From positions 1 to 32,941 of the forward strand of contig JAUSKZ010000026.1 in assembly GCA_030646805.1 (NCBI GenBank): a DNA stretch of 32,941 nucleotides. Reading direction: 5' to 3'. Source of the DNA: Candidatus Daviesbacteria bacterium. GTDB taxonomy: Bacteria; Patescibacteriota; Microgenomatia; Daviesbacterales; UBA10151. Below, piece by piece: positions 1 to 7,636 of the stretch (the first letter of the stretch is position 1; each line of letters opens with the position of its first letter). The notes beneath the pieces were generated by a model, which saw only the letters and a list, made by a program, of their open reading frames with translations, was not told where the DNA came from and did no database searches. Both the position numbers and the translations under genes were made by a program.

Positions 1-571
1 CTAAAACCGATATCCCGACGCTGACCCGAGAGATGACCAATCCGGTAATAAAATTAGAACTTAAAAAAGCTTCCTTTAAGAATACAGCCGAGGCGGCAAA
101 GAAAAAAGCTGCACCTACGGCTAAACCTAGATGAACCCCCCTGATTTTTTGGCCAAACAGTTGATTAAAATTTAAAATAATCATCCCTAAAACTAGGACT
201 AAGAACGCATAGAGTTGATTTTGGGTAGTTGTTTGGCCCAACAGTAAAAATCCTAACAAGATTGTAAATATCGGGTTTAGGGTGCCGGAAATGGGCGAGA
301 GTTTGGAGGCTTCATCAATCCTTAAGGCTTTATAATAAAAAACCCAGGCACAGGTAAAATAAACTCCGGATAAAAAGCCAAAGATTAAAGCTGACCCACT
401 TGGGAGTGAGAAACCAAAGGGGATCAGTAAAAGGGATATAAAACTCAACAGACCAAGATAAAAAGTATAAACAATTGGATTGGGGATATCCCGATCTAAA
501 ATTGCTTTATCAATCAGGATGGCGATCGAAAGGAGAAAATAACCAATTAGGGCAATAGGCAGGTAAATCAT
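1..571 (-). CDS. EamA/DMT-family transporter, C-terminus beyond window
   Basis: I translated this partial gene by hand from the reverse strand; about 190 codons are visible and the rest lies left of position 1. It starts MIYLPIALIGYFLLSIAIL and shows at least five hydrophobic segments. The helix-loop order matches the first EamA (DUF6) repeat and the start of the second, including the stretch YYKALRIDEASKLSPISG, which resembles the conserved small-residue region of drug/metabolite transporters. Such proteins are inner-membrane permeases; the substrate cannot be told. Its ATG overlaps the stop of the upstream beta-glucosidase gene in an ATGA, so the two are probably translationally coupled. 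A sugar or sugar-derivative export/import role is inference from that neighbour only. Confidence 0.8.
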   Translation of the reverse strand, partial: MIYLPIALIGYFLLSIAILIDKAILDRDIPNPIVYTFYLGLLSFISLLLIPFGFSLPSGSALIFGFLSGVYFTCAWVFYYKALRIDEASKLSPISGTLNPIFTILLGFLLLGQTTTQNQLYAFLVLVLGMIILNFNQLFGQKIRGVHLGLAVGAAFFFAASAVFLKEAFLSSNFITGLVISRVSVGISVL

Positions 572-1851
572 TTAGACTTCACTACTTCTTCAACTTGAAT
601 TCCATGGCCTAAAAGTTTTAGTAAATAATGGGGAATGCCGTTATTTTTAATGATCTCTTTATAAACAAACGATGAAGGCTTGGGGGTTCGTTTTTGGGTT
701 TCAAAATTAACTTCTATTAGTCCGAACTTGGGGTCAAAACCGTTATTTAATTCCATATTATCGAGCAAAGACCAATAAAAATAACCTTTTATTTTAGTTC
801 CGGATTGGCTAGCATGATAGACTTCTTTAAGGTAAGAGAGTAAAAATCTTACTCTTCGATCATCATTTTTAGAAGCAATCCCATTTTCGGTGATATAGAT
901 AGGAAGTTTATAAGAAGAAAAATCAATTAGGACATCAAATATTCCTTCCGGGTGAATTTCCCAACCGAGATCAGTGACATCTTTACCGGTTTTTACAGCC
1001 TCGACTAAACTTGGAAGTTGCCAATGCCCATTAATGCTAATTCGTTGGTGTTTATAATAATTCAAGGCTAGGAAATCATGAGTCTTTTGAGTGAACCAAT
1101 TAAAAGAGTGGTTTCTAATATTATCCAAAACCCATTTGGCTAAGTTCTCTTGGAGGGAATGAGCATGAAAAGTCTCAAACGATTCAACCGGGTTAGCGAA
1201 ACCTACTTTGACATGAGGGTCTACAACATGCAAAAACCGGTATACTTTCTTGTGAGCTTGGGCCATGTTAAAGAAACACTTAGTTGCCAACCAGTAACTC
1301 TTTTTTTGAGGGGGGAAATGTCCGATTACATAGGCATGAGTAGCGTAAATCCAAGGCTCATTAATGGTAATCCAAAGATCAACATAGTCTTTAAGTTCTG
1401 GCACCACCCGTTTTACAAACCTCTCAAAGTAATAAACAGACTTGCCGCTGGACCAGCCACCAAGATGGGCAAACCAGGCGGGATTTGTAAAATGATGTAA
1501 GGTTAACATGACTGTAAAACCTTTGTCTTTTAAGGATTTTAAGACAGTTTTATAGTGCTCAATTTCGTTATCATCAAACTCACCCTCGCGGGGCTCAATT
1601 CTGGACCATTCTAGTGACAACCTATGAGCATTGTGCCCCAAGCTTTGAGCTAACTTAAAATCTTCTTCAAATCTATTATAGTGATCAGCAGCTTGACCAG
1701 ATCTAAATTCTTCGGGCTGATGAGTCTGTTCCCATTCCCACCAATCAGAGTCTTTAATATTGCCTTCAACTTGAAAAGCGCTGGAACCTGCTCCCCATAA
1801 AAAACCTTCAGGGAACTTTAAGGTAGAGTGATCGTGTTTAGACTGACCCAT
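568..1851 (-). CDS. GH1 family beta-glucosidase
   Basis: A 427-aa retaining glycoside hydrolase of family 1, hydrolysing beta-linked glucosides or related sugars, probably in the cytoplasm because no signal peptide is visible. The N-terminal family signature FPEGFLWGAGSSAFQVEG is at residues 13-30. The acid/base glutamate is E165 in TINEPW, and the nucleophile is E322 in YITENG. The sugar-binding WSLLDN and GFDPKFGL stretches follow at 360-378. The length is slightly short for the family (about 440-480). A -10-like TATAGT lies 11 bases upstream of the ATG, so the gene may have its own promoter as well as read-through from the ROK kinase gene 27 bases upstream. Downstream it overlaps the EamA gene by 4 bases. 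Substrate specificity (glucose, galactose, 6-phospho forms) cannot be settled from sequence alone. Confidence 0.95.
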   Translation of the reverse strand: MGQSKHDHSTLKFPEGFLWGAGSSAFQVEGNIKDSDWWEWEQTHQPEEFRSGQAADHYNRFEEDFKLAQSLGHNAHRLSLEWSRIEPREGEFDDNEIEHYKTVLKSLKDKGFTVMLTLHHFTNPAWFAHLGGWSSGKSVYYFERFVKRVVPELKDYVDLWITINEPWIYATHAYVIGHFPPQKKSYWLATKCFFNMAQAHKKVYRFLHVVDPHVKVGFANPVESFETFHAHSLQENLAKWVLDNIRNHSFNWFTQKTHDFLALNYYKHQRISINGHWQLPSLVEAVKTGKDVTDLGWEIHPEGIFDVLIDFSSYKLPIYITENGIASKNDDRRVRFLLSYLKEVYHASQSGTKIKGYFYWSLLDNMELNNGFDPKFGLIEVNFETQKRTPKPSSFVYKEIIKNNGIPHYLLKLLGHGIQVEEVVKSK

Positions 1852-1878
1852 GTTCTTAGGATACTATATTTTTGGGTA

Positions 1879-2670
1879 TTAAGGAATTTGTTTAAGGAAA
1901 CTTAAAGCGCCATAAAGTCCGGAGAGATCTCCCAGCTTTGATTTAACAACCGGGGGAATATTGTTTTGAGGTCGGATTTTTTCCATCTCCCTTTTAATTT
2001 GATCAAAAGGTAAAGACTCCGCGACCCCTCCTCCGAGAATTATTATCTCAGGGGCCCACTTTGAGATTATCCGGTTTAGACCCCAAGCGAGATGCTCTGC
2101 CACCTCAGTCCAAGCTGTCGGGTCGGTTAACTCCCCGGCCGGAGTACCATAAATTTTTTCAATCCCGGTGCCGGAAATCAAACTTTCCCACTCCTGGCCG
2201 TTCTTGAGTGTCATATGACCAACATCATCTTTAATACTGGCGGGGTCTAATTTGCCGTCGATTACCTGGGCTCCGCCCACTCCGGTACTGAGGGTCAGAT
2301 AGGCAACATGTTTAAAACCAATACCTGCGCCATAAGTTGCTTCTCCCAAGGCTGCCAAGGCAGCGTCATTTTCTAAATATACAGGAGAGTTGGTAACCGC
2401 CATCAAATCTTCTTTAATTGGCTGGTTTATCCAAAGAGGCAAGTGAGGAGCCTGGCTTAGAGTTGATTTATCAGGAGTTAACAAGCCGGGCAGGCCAACC
2501 ATAGTTTGAGTTATTAAGTGACTTTCTGAGATAGTAAGATAGTTTTTGATCTGGGTGATCGCTTGGTGGTAGTTTTGGGGTGTCTCAAAGATTTCGACGT
2601 CACTTAACTCCTCGGAATCACTTAAAGCCAGTCGGGTTTTGGTCCCACCAATATCCAAAAGGAGTAACAT
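1879..2670 (-). CDS. ROK family sugar kinase (glucokinase-like)
   Basis: ROK-fold kinase that likely phosphorylates glucose or a related hexose with ATP, feeding glucose 6-phosphate to the zwf/gnd/pgi genes of this window. The phosphate-binding motif LLLLDIGGTKTRLALSD is at the N-terminus, the catalytic-loop region LENDAALAALGEA is present, and GVGGAQVIDGKL and GGGVAES follow. The usual zinc motif CxCGxxGCxE is absent: after the conserved GH the sequence runs MTLKNGQEWESL, so this is a Zn-less ROK variant. I chose ATG 2670 (263 aa) over the upstream GTG at 2691 because TATAAT (2677-2682) sits exactly 6 bases before it and because the resulting N-terminus, MLLLLDIGGTK, matches the family. It is divergent from the first sigma gene. 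Confidence 0.88.
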   Translation of the reverse strand: MLLLLDIGGTKTRLALSDSEELSDVEIFETPQNYHQAITQIKNYLTISESHLITQTMVGLPGLLTPDKSTLSQAPHLPLWINQPIKEDLMAVTNSPVYLENDAALAALGEATYGAGIGFKHVAYLTLSTGVGGAQVIDGKLDPASIKDDVGHMTLKNGQEWESLISGTGIEKIYGTPAGELTDPTAWTEVAEHLAWGLNRIISKWAPEIIILGGGVAESLPFDQIKREMEKIRPQNNIPPVVKSKLGDLSGLYGALSFLKQIP

Positions 2671-2737
2671 CTCTAAATTATACATCTTCACTTACATATT
2701 TACCTTTTTAGCTTTTCTTTGGTATATTACAAAAACA

Positions 2738-3706
2738 ATGATTGATTTAAAGGAACCTTTTGAGACTGAAACTGAAAGTTTAAGCGCTGAGGGGCTTTAT
2801 CTACAGGAAATTGACCGGGCACCTCTTCTAACTCACCAACAAGAGATATTTTTGGCCCGATCTATCAAACGTGGTGATAGAGCCAAAGTAGCCTTGGATC
2901 TTGAGCCACCACCGATTCTAGAAGAGCGCAGATTAGGGTTTGAATCAGCGATCAGGTTAGGTGAGGTAGCCAGGTCAAGGATGATAGAATCTAATTTAAG
3001 GCTAGTCGTGTCAGTTGCTAAACATAGTTTGGGTAAAGGTTTACCGCTTTTGGATCTAGTTCAAGAGGGAAACTTCGGTTTATTCAGAGCTATTGAAAAA
3101 TTTAACCCAGACAGAGGTTTTAAGTTTGGTACTTATGCTTACCGGTGGATTAGACAAGCAGTCGAGAGGGCTGTTAAAGATAAATCCAGAACAATCAGGG
3201 TGCCTATTCCTATGGTTGAGGAAGGACACACTGTTATTGGGAGAATGCGTAGGGCGGAAGTCTTCTTAGGTAATATGTTGGGGCGGGATCCAAGTTTAAA
3301 AGAGACAGCTCAAGAGATCGGAGTTCCGACAGACCAGCTTGAATTTTTATTATCTTTATTTAATAGACCGGATTCGTTAAACTCAAAAAAAGCGGTCACA
3401 GATATAGACGGAGAAGATGTTTACAACTTAGTTGCTGATAAAACTACGCCTGTCCCGGAAGAACAATCGTTTATCCAAAGTTTGAGAAGAGACTTGAGAA
3501 GTATTTTTGATGATATATTAACAGCAAAAGAGAGAGGAGCTCTTCTTTTGCGGTTTGGTTTGAACGGTGAGGCTGGGATGGCGTATGAACAGATTGGAAA
3601 TAGATTGGGATTTTCCCGGGAATCAGCTAGGCAGACTGAAGCTAGAGCTTTGGAAAAACTACGGGATCCGAAGATAAGGGATAGACTAAAGGATTATTTG
3701 ACCTAA
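2738..3706 (+). CDS. Sigma-70 family factor 1 (divergent, 322 aa)
   Basis: First of four consecutive sigma-70 genes. It has region 1.2 (LYLQEIDRAPLLT, 20-32), region 2 (about 77-160), region 3 and a region 4 helix-turn-helix (about 282-308), but no region 1.1. It departs from the housekeeping type at promoter-contacting positions. In region 2.3-2.4 the usual TWWIRQAITR reads YRWIRQAVER, so the first melting tryptophan is Arg and the -12-contacting Thr is Glu. In region 4.2 RERIRQIE reads RESARQTE. It therefore probably reads altered promoters. I place the start at ATG 2738 rather than at an upstream in-frame codon inside the divergent kinase gene; a TATATT at 2723-2728 lies 9 bases before it, implying an almost leaderless mRNA. 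The next sigma gene follows after 3 bases. Confidence 0.93.
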   Translation: MIDLKEPFETETESLSAEGLYLQEIDRAPLLTHQQEIFLARSIKRGDRAKVALDLEPPPILEERRLGFESAIRLGEVARSRMIESNLRLVVSVAKHSLGKGLPLLDLVQEGNFGLFRAIEKFNPDRGFKFGTYAYRWIRQAVERAVKDKSRTIRVPIPMVEEGHTVIGRMRRAEVFLGNMLGRDPSLKETAQEIGVPTDQLEFLLSLFNRPDSLNSKKAVTDIDGEDVYNLVADKTTPVPEEQSFIQSLRRDLRSIFDDILTAKERGALLLRFGLNGEAGMAYEQIGNRLGFSRESARQTEARALEKLRDPKIRDRLKDYLT

Positions 3707-3709
3707 AAA

Positions 3710-4738
3710 ATGGTAGTTGAAAATAAACAAGAAATTATCCAATTCGATCCGGAAATTTATTTGATTGAGAAAGAAGCAGCTAATTTGAGGGTTGGAGACT
3801 TAGTGGTTGATAGTCCGCTGAATATGTATTTTCGGGATATAACTCAGTTTCCACTTTTGACCCTGGCTGAGGAAAAGAGAATGACTCGGAGTTTTGATAG
3901 AGCCAGGCGGTTGCGGACTGAGTTGGAAAGTCGGGGAGAAAATTCTATTTTAGTCGATCAAGCCCGAGGACGAGAGAGACTGCTTCGAAATGGCTTGACT
4001 GAGGCCAATCTTAGGTTGGTGGTGGCTATGGCCAAAAGGTATAGTGGTAGAGGGGTCGAGGCGTCTGATTTAATTCAGATGGGAAACGAAGGTTTGATGA
4101 AAGCTGTTGAGAAATTTGATTGGAAAAAGGGTTTTAAGTTTTCAACTTACGCTACCTGGTGGATTAGACAAGCGGTCTCTCGTGGTGTAATTGACGAGGG
4201 TCGAACAATTAGAATTCCTGTTCACTTTATTCCGGGTATTAATGCCTTAAATAGAACCAGGACTCAGTTGGAACGTGAAAGAGAAAGCGGTGATATCAGT
4301 CTGGCTGAAATAGCTGAAGCTATGGGTATACCCGAAGCAAAAGCTTTAGAGCTACATCAAGCGTCTTTAGGGGTCATGTCACTTGACCTGCGGGTAGGAA
4401 GTGACGATGATGACGCTTCTTTCGCCGAGTATTTGCCTGATCTCCAAGCTGATACAGCCCGGGAAGCGGAAGATAATCTCCGGTCTTCTGAAATTCGAAG
4501 AATCCTCGATCAACAAAGTAGTCCAAATCCAGGACAAAGTATAAAACCAATCAAACCAAGACATGTCGAGATTTTTCGAGATAGGCATGGTTTGGACGAT
4601 GGACAACCCAAAACTTTAGGGGTAGTTGCGCAAAGATTCGGAGTTAGCCGGGAAAGGGTCAGACAGATTGAGGGTAAAGTTTTCGAAAAATTGAGGCATC
4701 CATCGGTAACTCGGGAGTTGGCAGTTTTTTTAGATTAA
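3710..4738 (+). CDS. Sigma-70 family factor 2 (342 aa)
   Basis: Second sigma gene, three bases after the first with no promoter or Shine-Dalgarno visible between them, so probably co-transcribed. Region 1.2 is [18 protein letters not shown] (34-51). Region 2 holds [16 protein letters not shown] and [16 protein letters not shown] (146-160) with both melting tryptophans kept. The usual ADQARTIR is altered to IDEGRTIR. Region 4.2, [20 protein letters not shown], keeps the -35-reading core RERxRQIE. Before it the usual region 4.1 is replaced by a segment with [17 protein letters not shown], an unusual spacer. It begins MVVE, as do the fourth factor and, nearly (MVAE), the third. The role is likely an alternative group 2-type sigma; which promoters it serves is unknown. 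Confidence 0.93.
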   Translation: MVVENKQEIIQFDPEIYLIEKEAANLRVGDLVVDSPLNMYFRDITQFPLLTLAEEKRMTRSFDRARRLRTELESRGENSILVDQARGRERLLRNGLTEANLRLVVAMAKRYSGRGVEASDLIQMGNEGLMKAVEKFDWKKGFKFSTYATWWIRQAVSRGVIDEGRTIRIPVHFIPGINALNRTRTQLERERESGDISLAEIAEAMGIPEAKALELHQASLGVMSLDLRVGSDDDDASFAEYLPDLQADTAREAEDNLRSSEIRRILDQQSSPNPGQSIKPIKPRHVEIFRDRHGLDDGQPKTLGVVAQRFGVSRERVRQIEGKVFEKLRHPSVTRELAVFLD

Positions 4739-4749
4739 TAGTGAATGAG

Positions 4750-4788
4750 ACTATATTCGCTCGCGATTTCAAGGCTCGCGATATAATT
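4750..4788. promoter_or_regulatory. 39-bp promoter/operator cassette, copy A (before sigma 3)
   Basis: The sequence contains two TCGCGA palindromes (4761-4766 and 4776-4781), 15 bases apart, flanked by a TATAAT on the plus strand (4782-4787) and a TATAGT read on the minus strand at the other end. By my count 37 of 39 bases are identical to the reverse complement of 6073-6111, in front of the fourth sigma gene. The plus-strand TATAAT is 10 bases before the sigma-3 ATG. It looks like a bidirectional promoter with paired operator sites; that role is inference. Confidence 0.7.
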
Positions 4789-4797
4789 GAGATAATT

Positions 4798-5823
4798 ATG
4801 GTGGCAGAGGTATTAATCGACAGTCAGCCTACTCAAAGTACTCATCAGGCTGAGGTGCCTCCAATTTTGTTGAATCAACCCTCCCCTTTTTTAGAGATGG
4901 GGAAAGCCAATGGAGATTTAAACCCAACAGCCCTTTATTATAAGGATATTGATCAGGCTAAGTTGTTAACTGCCCGAGATGAAAAGACTTTAGCCCAGAC
5001 AATTGAGAGAGGTAAGCAAGCTTATCAAATTTTACAAACTAGAGACGATTCCGACCCCCAAGTGCTGTCTCGTTTTAACCGATTGATTTCCTCCGGTGAA
5101 AAAGCCAGATTAAGATTAATTGAAGCCAATTTAAGGCTGGTTGTTTCGGTAGCCAAAAAATATATGGGTCGTGGTTTACCGCTGGATGATTTAATCCAGG
5201 AGGGGAATATCGGCCTAGCCCGGGCAGTTGAGAAATTTGAGTGGCGACAGGGTTTTAGGTTTTCAACCTATGCCCATTGGTGGATTAGACAAGGAGTCTC
5301 AAGGGCTCTGGCAGATCAGGCGAGAACAATTCGAATCCCGGTTCATGTCGGCGTAAAGATCCAACAATCCATTAGTGCTGCCCGGAAGCTGGAACAAGAC
5401 TTAGAGCGGGAACCAACTATCGACGAGATAGCTGTTGAACTAAAATGGAAGCCCAAGAGAGTTGAAGAGATTTTCTTGGCTGCCCAGCAACACCGGTTAG
5501 TCTCCCTAGATACTCCAATTGGTGAGGATGAAGGGGATACTACGATTGGAGATTTGGTAGATTCTGATGTAGATACTGCAGAAGAGGCAGTTCAAGCTAC
5601 CAGTCGGTCAACAATTGACGAGGTTTTAGGAGAGTTAAATAAAAACGAACAAAGAGTATTGAGGTTACGGTTTGGCTTAACAGATGGAAATGCGAGAACC
5701 TTACAAGAAGTTGGGGATGAATTGGATGTCAGTCGGGAGAGGATCAGGCAAATTGAAGCTGAGGCACTGGGTAAATTAAGACGCTCAAAAAATGCTGCCA
5801 AACTAAAGGGGTTGCAAGACTGA
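4798..5823 (+). CDS. Sigma-70 family factor 3 (most housekeeping-like)
   Basis: Of the four this is closest to the RpoD/SigA consensus: NPTALYYKDIDQAKLLTA (region 1.2), [30 protein letters not shown] (split over region 2.1-2.2), STYAHWWIRQGVSRALADQARTIRIP (2.3-2.4 with both tryptophans) and VSRERIRQIEAEALGKLRR (4.2). Region 3 carries the usual LDTPIGEDEGD finger-like loop. It lacks region 1.1. An in-frame GTG at 4741 exists, but I prefer ATG 4798 (341 aa) because a TATAAT lies at 4782-4787 and the N-terminus MVAE then matches factors 2 and 4. It is preceded by promoter cassette A, so it can be expressed independently of factors 1 and 2. It is likely the primary sigma factor, though factor 4 is also a candidate. 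Confidence 0.94.
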   Translation: MVAEVLIDSQPTQSTHQAEVPPILLNQPSPFLEMGKANGDLNPTALYYKDIDQAKLLTARDEKTLAQTIERGKQAYQILQTRDDSDPQVLSRFNRLISSGEKARLRLIEANLRLVVSVAKKYMGRGLPLDDLIQEGNIGLARAVEKFEWRQGFRFSTYAHWWIRQGVSRALADQARTIRIPVHVGVKIQQSISAARKLEQDLEREPTIDEIAVELKWKPKRVEEIFLAAQQHRLVSLDTPIGEDEGDTTIGDLVDSDVDTAEEAVQATSRSTIDEVLGELNKNEQRVLRLRFGLTDGNARTLQEVGDELDVSRERIRQIEAEALGKLRRSKNAAKLKGLQD

Positions 5824-5850
5824 AAAGTTCTGAGGCCTTAGTCTTAATGT

Positions 5851-5980
5851 GTCATTCTGGGGACTCAGAGCGAAGCGTGAGGACTCCAGAATCTATAAAA
5901 CAAAAAGATCCTGGACAAGCTCGCCTCGCTTGCGCTCTGGCCAGCTTCGCGGCTAGGCGGGCGAAGCGGGCCAGGATGAC
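5851..5980. repeat. GTCATTCTGG palindromic (MITE/RPE-like) element
   Basis: A 130-bp element in the roughly 300-bp gap between sigma 3 and sigma 4. It begins GTCATTCTGG and ends CCAGGATGAC, imperfect inverted termini, with internal GC-rich hairpins including a GGACTC/GAGTCC-type stem. Related ends occur at 7496-7573, 9753-9840, 28012-28080 and 30840-30867. No open frame of note. The rest of the gap, 5981-6072, shows nothing I can identify. Confidence 0.75.
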
Positions 5981-6072
5981 AGAGTGTATATCAGCTTCAA
6001 TCACAACATGAAAGCCTTAGTGAGTTACAAATAGTAAGGGTACAAAATGTGGTGAAGGAACAAGATTTTCGA

Positions 6073-6111
6073 AATTATATCGCGAGCCTTGGATTCGCGA
6101 GCGAATATAGT
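6073..6111. promoter_or_regulatory. 39-bp promoter/operator cassette, copy B (inverted, before sigma 4)
   Basis: Inverted copy of 4750-4788 with two mismatches. TCGCGA palindromes are at 6080-6085 and 6095-6100. On the plus strand the cassette ends in TATAGT (6106-6111). Immediately overlapping it, TTGGAT (6089-6094), 16 bases, TAAAAT (6111-6116), 6 bases, ATG 6123 form a promoter with the leaderless geometry seen elsewhere in the window. The minus-strand TATAAT points into the intergenic region. Confidence 0.7.
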
Positions 6112-6122
6112 AAAATTAGAAT

Positions 6123-7475
6123 ATGGTGGTAGAAGCTCCGTTACGCGTTATAACTGACTCGCCCCAAGCCTTAGTGGGGCATCACTCGCTTGAAGTAAAG
6201 GTAGCTCCGCTGCGTGGCGATGAGTTTATCAGATCGTTCCTAGAAAAGAATAATCTTAATACTCCTCAGACTGATCTTATTCTTTGGGCCAGAGCAACCC
6301 CTGAAGTTTGGCAAAGAGAAAGACCTCTGAGAAAAGCCCTGCTTAACCTCTCTTTGTTTGGATTCGGAGAACATAAAATAGCCAAAAGAGTCTCGGATCT
6401 TTTTAATATCCCCCAAGAAAAAGTAGGAGCGGAGTACCAAAAAGCCCTGGCCAGGCTGGGTGAAAAACAACGGCAAATATCAGTTCAGAAAGACGATAAT
6501 GAGGAGGAGCCTGAGGAATTTGATGAAGAGGTTCATCAGCTAGAGCAAGAAGCGGGGCGTTCGGAGGAGGGTGGTCAAGTTCCAGAAGCACTACAGATGT
6601 ACTTTGATGGACTCCGTTTGGTTCCACTCTTAAATGGCTACGAAGAGAGGTCAAGAGCTTGGGCCTTGGTCCGTCAAAGAGCAATCCGGCAGAGATTGGA
6701 GGCAGATCCTGAGGCTAGTGACCAAAGTTTAAAGGAAGCCTGGGAAAAAGAAAGAATTTTCCGTAATAACTTGATCGAACCCAACTTAAGGCTGGTGGTT
6801 TCGGTGGCTAAAAGATATATGGGCCGGGGTTTACCGCTAGCTGATCTAATTCAGGAGGGAAATATTGGCTTATTCAGAGCTGTTGAAAAGTTTAAACTAG
6901 AAAAAGGTTTTAAATTTTCAACTTATGCTACCTGGTGGATTAGGCAATCAGTGATGAGGGGAATAGCCGATCAGGCGAGGATCATCAGACGTCCAGTTCA
7001 TATGGAGGGAACTCTTAATTTATATAGAAAAGCCAAGGGAGAACTGGAGCAGGATCTAAAAAGAGCTGTTAGTAATAATGAAATAGCTGTTCATATGGGG
7101 GTGAGTGAGGAAAGGGTGGCTATGTTTCAAAAATTCTCAAGTAGCGTTAGTTCCTTGGATAAGCCGATTGGAGAAGACGAATCGACGATCGGTGATTTGG
7201 TTGCCTCAGATCAAAAGCCGGTAGATGCCGAGGCAGAGCAATCTATCCGCCGGGAGAAGATTGCCACCCTGCTAGAAGGAGCTTTAGATCCGAGAGAGGT
7301 GGTTACGATTAAATTGAGGTTTGGACTTGTTGATGGTGGAGAAAGAACTTTAGAGGAGATAGGACGCGAACTTGGCCTGTCTCGGGAGAGAGCCAGGCAA
7401 ATCCAGGAGGAGGCACTGAAGAAATTAAGACACCCTTCCAGATCTAAGGTACTTAAGGATTGGCTGGATGAGTAG
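6123..7475 (+). CDS. Sigma-70 family factor 4 with N-terminal extension (450 aa)
   Basis: Fourth sigma factor, longest of the set. The first ~140 residues are not a normal region 1.1. They hold a predicted helical, HTH-like block ([20 protein letters not shown] near 80-98) followed by a very acidic linker ([13 protein letters not shown] near 124-136). Region 1.2 is [15 protein letters not shown], region 2 contains [22 protein letters not shown] and [26 protein letters not shown], region 3 has [16 protein letters not shown], and region 4.2 is [20 protein letters not shown]. The -12-contacting Thr position is Met, and RTIRIP reads RIIRRP. The start is supported by TAAAAT six bases upstream. It is preceded by inverted cassette B, suggesting shared control with factor 3. 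Confidence 0.94.
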   Translation: MVVEAPLRVITDSPQALVGHHSLEVKVAPLRGDEFIRSFLEKNNLNTPQTDLILWARATPEVWQRERPLRKALLNLSLFGFGEHKIAKRVSDLFNIPQEKVGAEYQKALARLGEKQRQISVQKDDNEEEPEEFDEEVHQLEQEAGRSEEGGQVPEALQMYFDGLRLVPLLNGYEERSRAWALVRQRAIRQRLEADPEASDQSLKEAWEKERIFRNNLIEPNLRLVVSVAKRYMGRGLPLADLIQEGNIGLFRAVEKFKLEKGFKFSTYATWWIRQSVMRGIADQARIIRRPVHMEGTLNLYRKAKGELEQDLKRAVSNNEIAVHMGVSEERVAMFQKFSSSVSSLDKPIGEDESTIGDLVASDQKPVDAEAEQSIRREKIATLLEGALDPREVVTIKLRFGLVDGGERTLEEIGRELGLSRERARQIQEEALKKLRHPSRSKVLKDWLDE

Positions 7476-7495
7476 ACACAAGTTTCGCAGTTTGT

Positions 7496-7573
7496 GTCAT
7501 CCTGAGAAGTAAAACGACGAAGGATCTCACAAGTAGAAGCGTCCAAGGGATTCTTCGCTATGCTCAGAATGAC
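7496..7573. repeat. GTCATCCTGAG palindromic element
   Basis: A 78-bp element starting GTCATCCTGAG and ending CTCAGAATGAC, the same family as 5851-5980. It lies between sigma 4 and the 641-aa gene, just after a short ACACAA/TTGTGT hairpin that starts behind the sigma-4 stop. No coding function is seen. Confidence 0.8.
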
Positions 7574-7636
7574 AACTACGAAATTTATAAGTAGATTGAC
7601 AACCAGCTTTTAGGGTAGTATACATTTTAATAACTT

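Noticed and set aside
1150-1500. 116-codon frame opposite the beta-glucosidase gene
   Set aside because: It is an antisense shadow of a well-supported GH1 gene with no homology or start signal; other opposite-strand frames over sigma, zwf, pgi and tgt were discarded for the same reason.
2639-2737. N-terminal extension of sigma factor 1
   Set aside because: It lies inside the divergent kinase gene on the other strand and reads as a hydrophobic stretch unlike any sigma region; ATG 2738 gives the family-like start.
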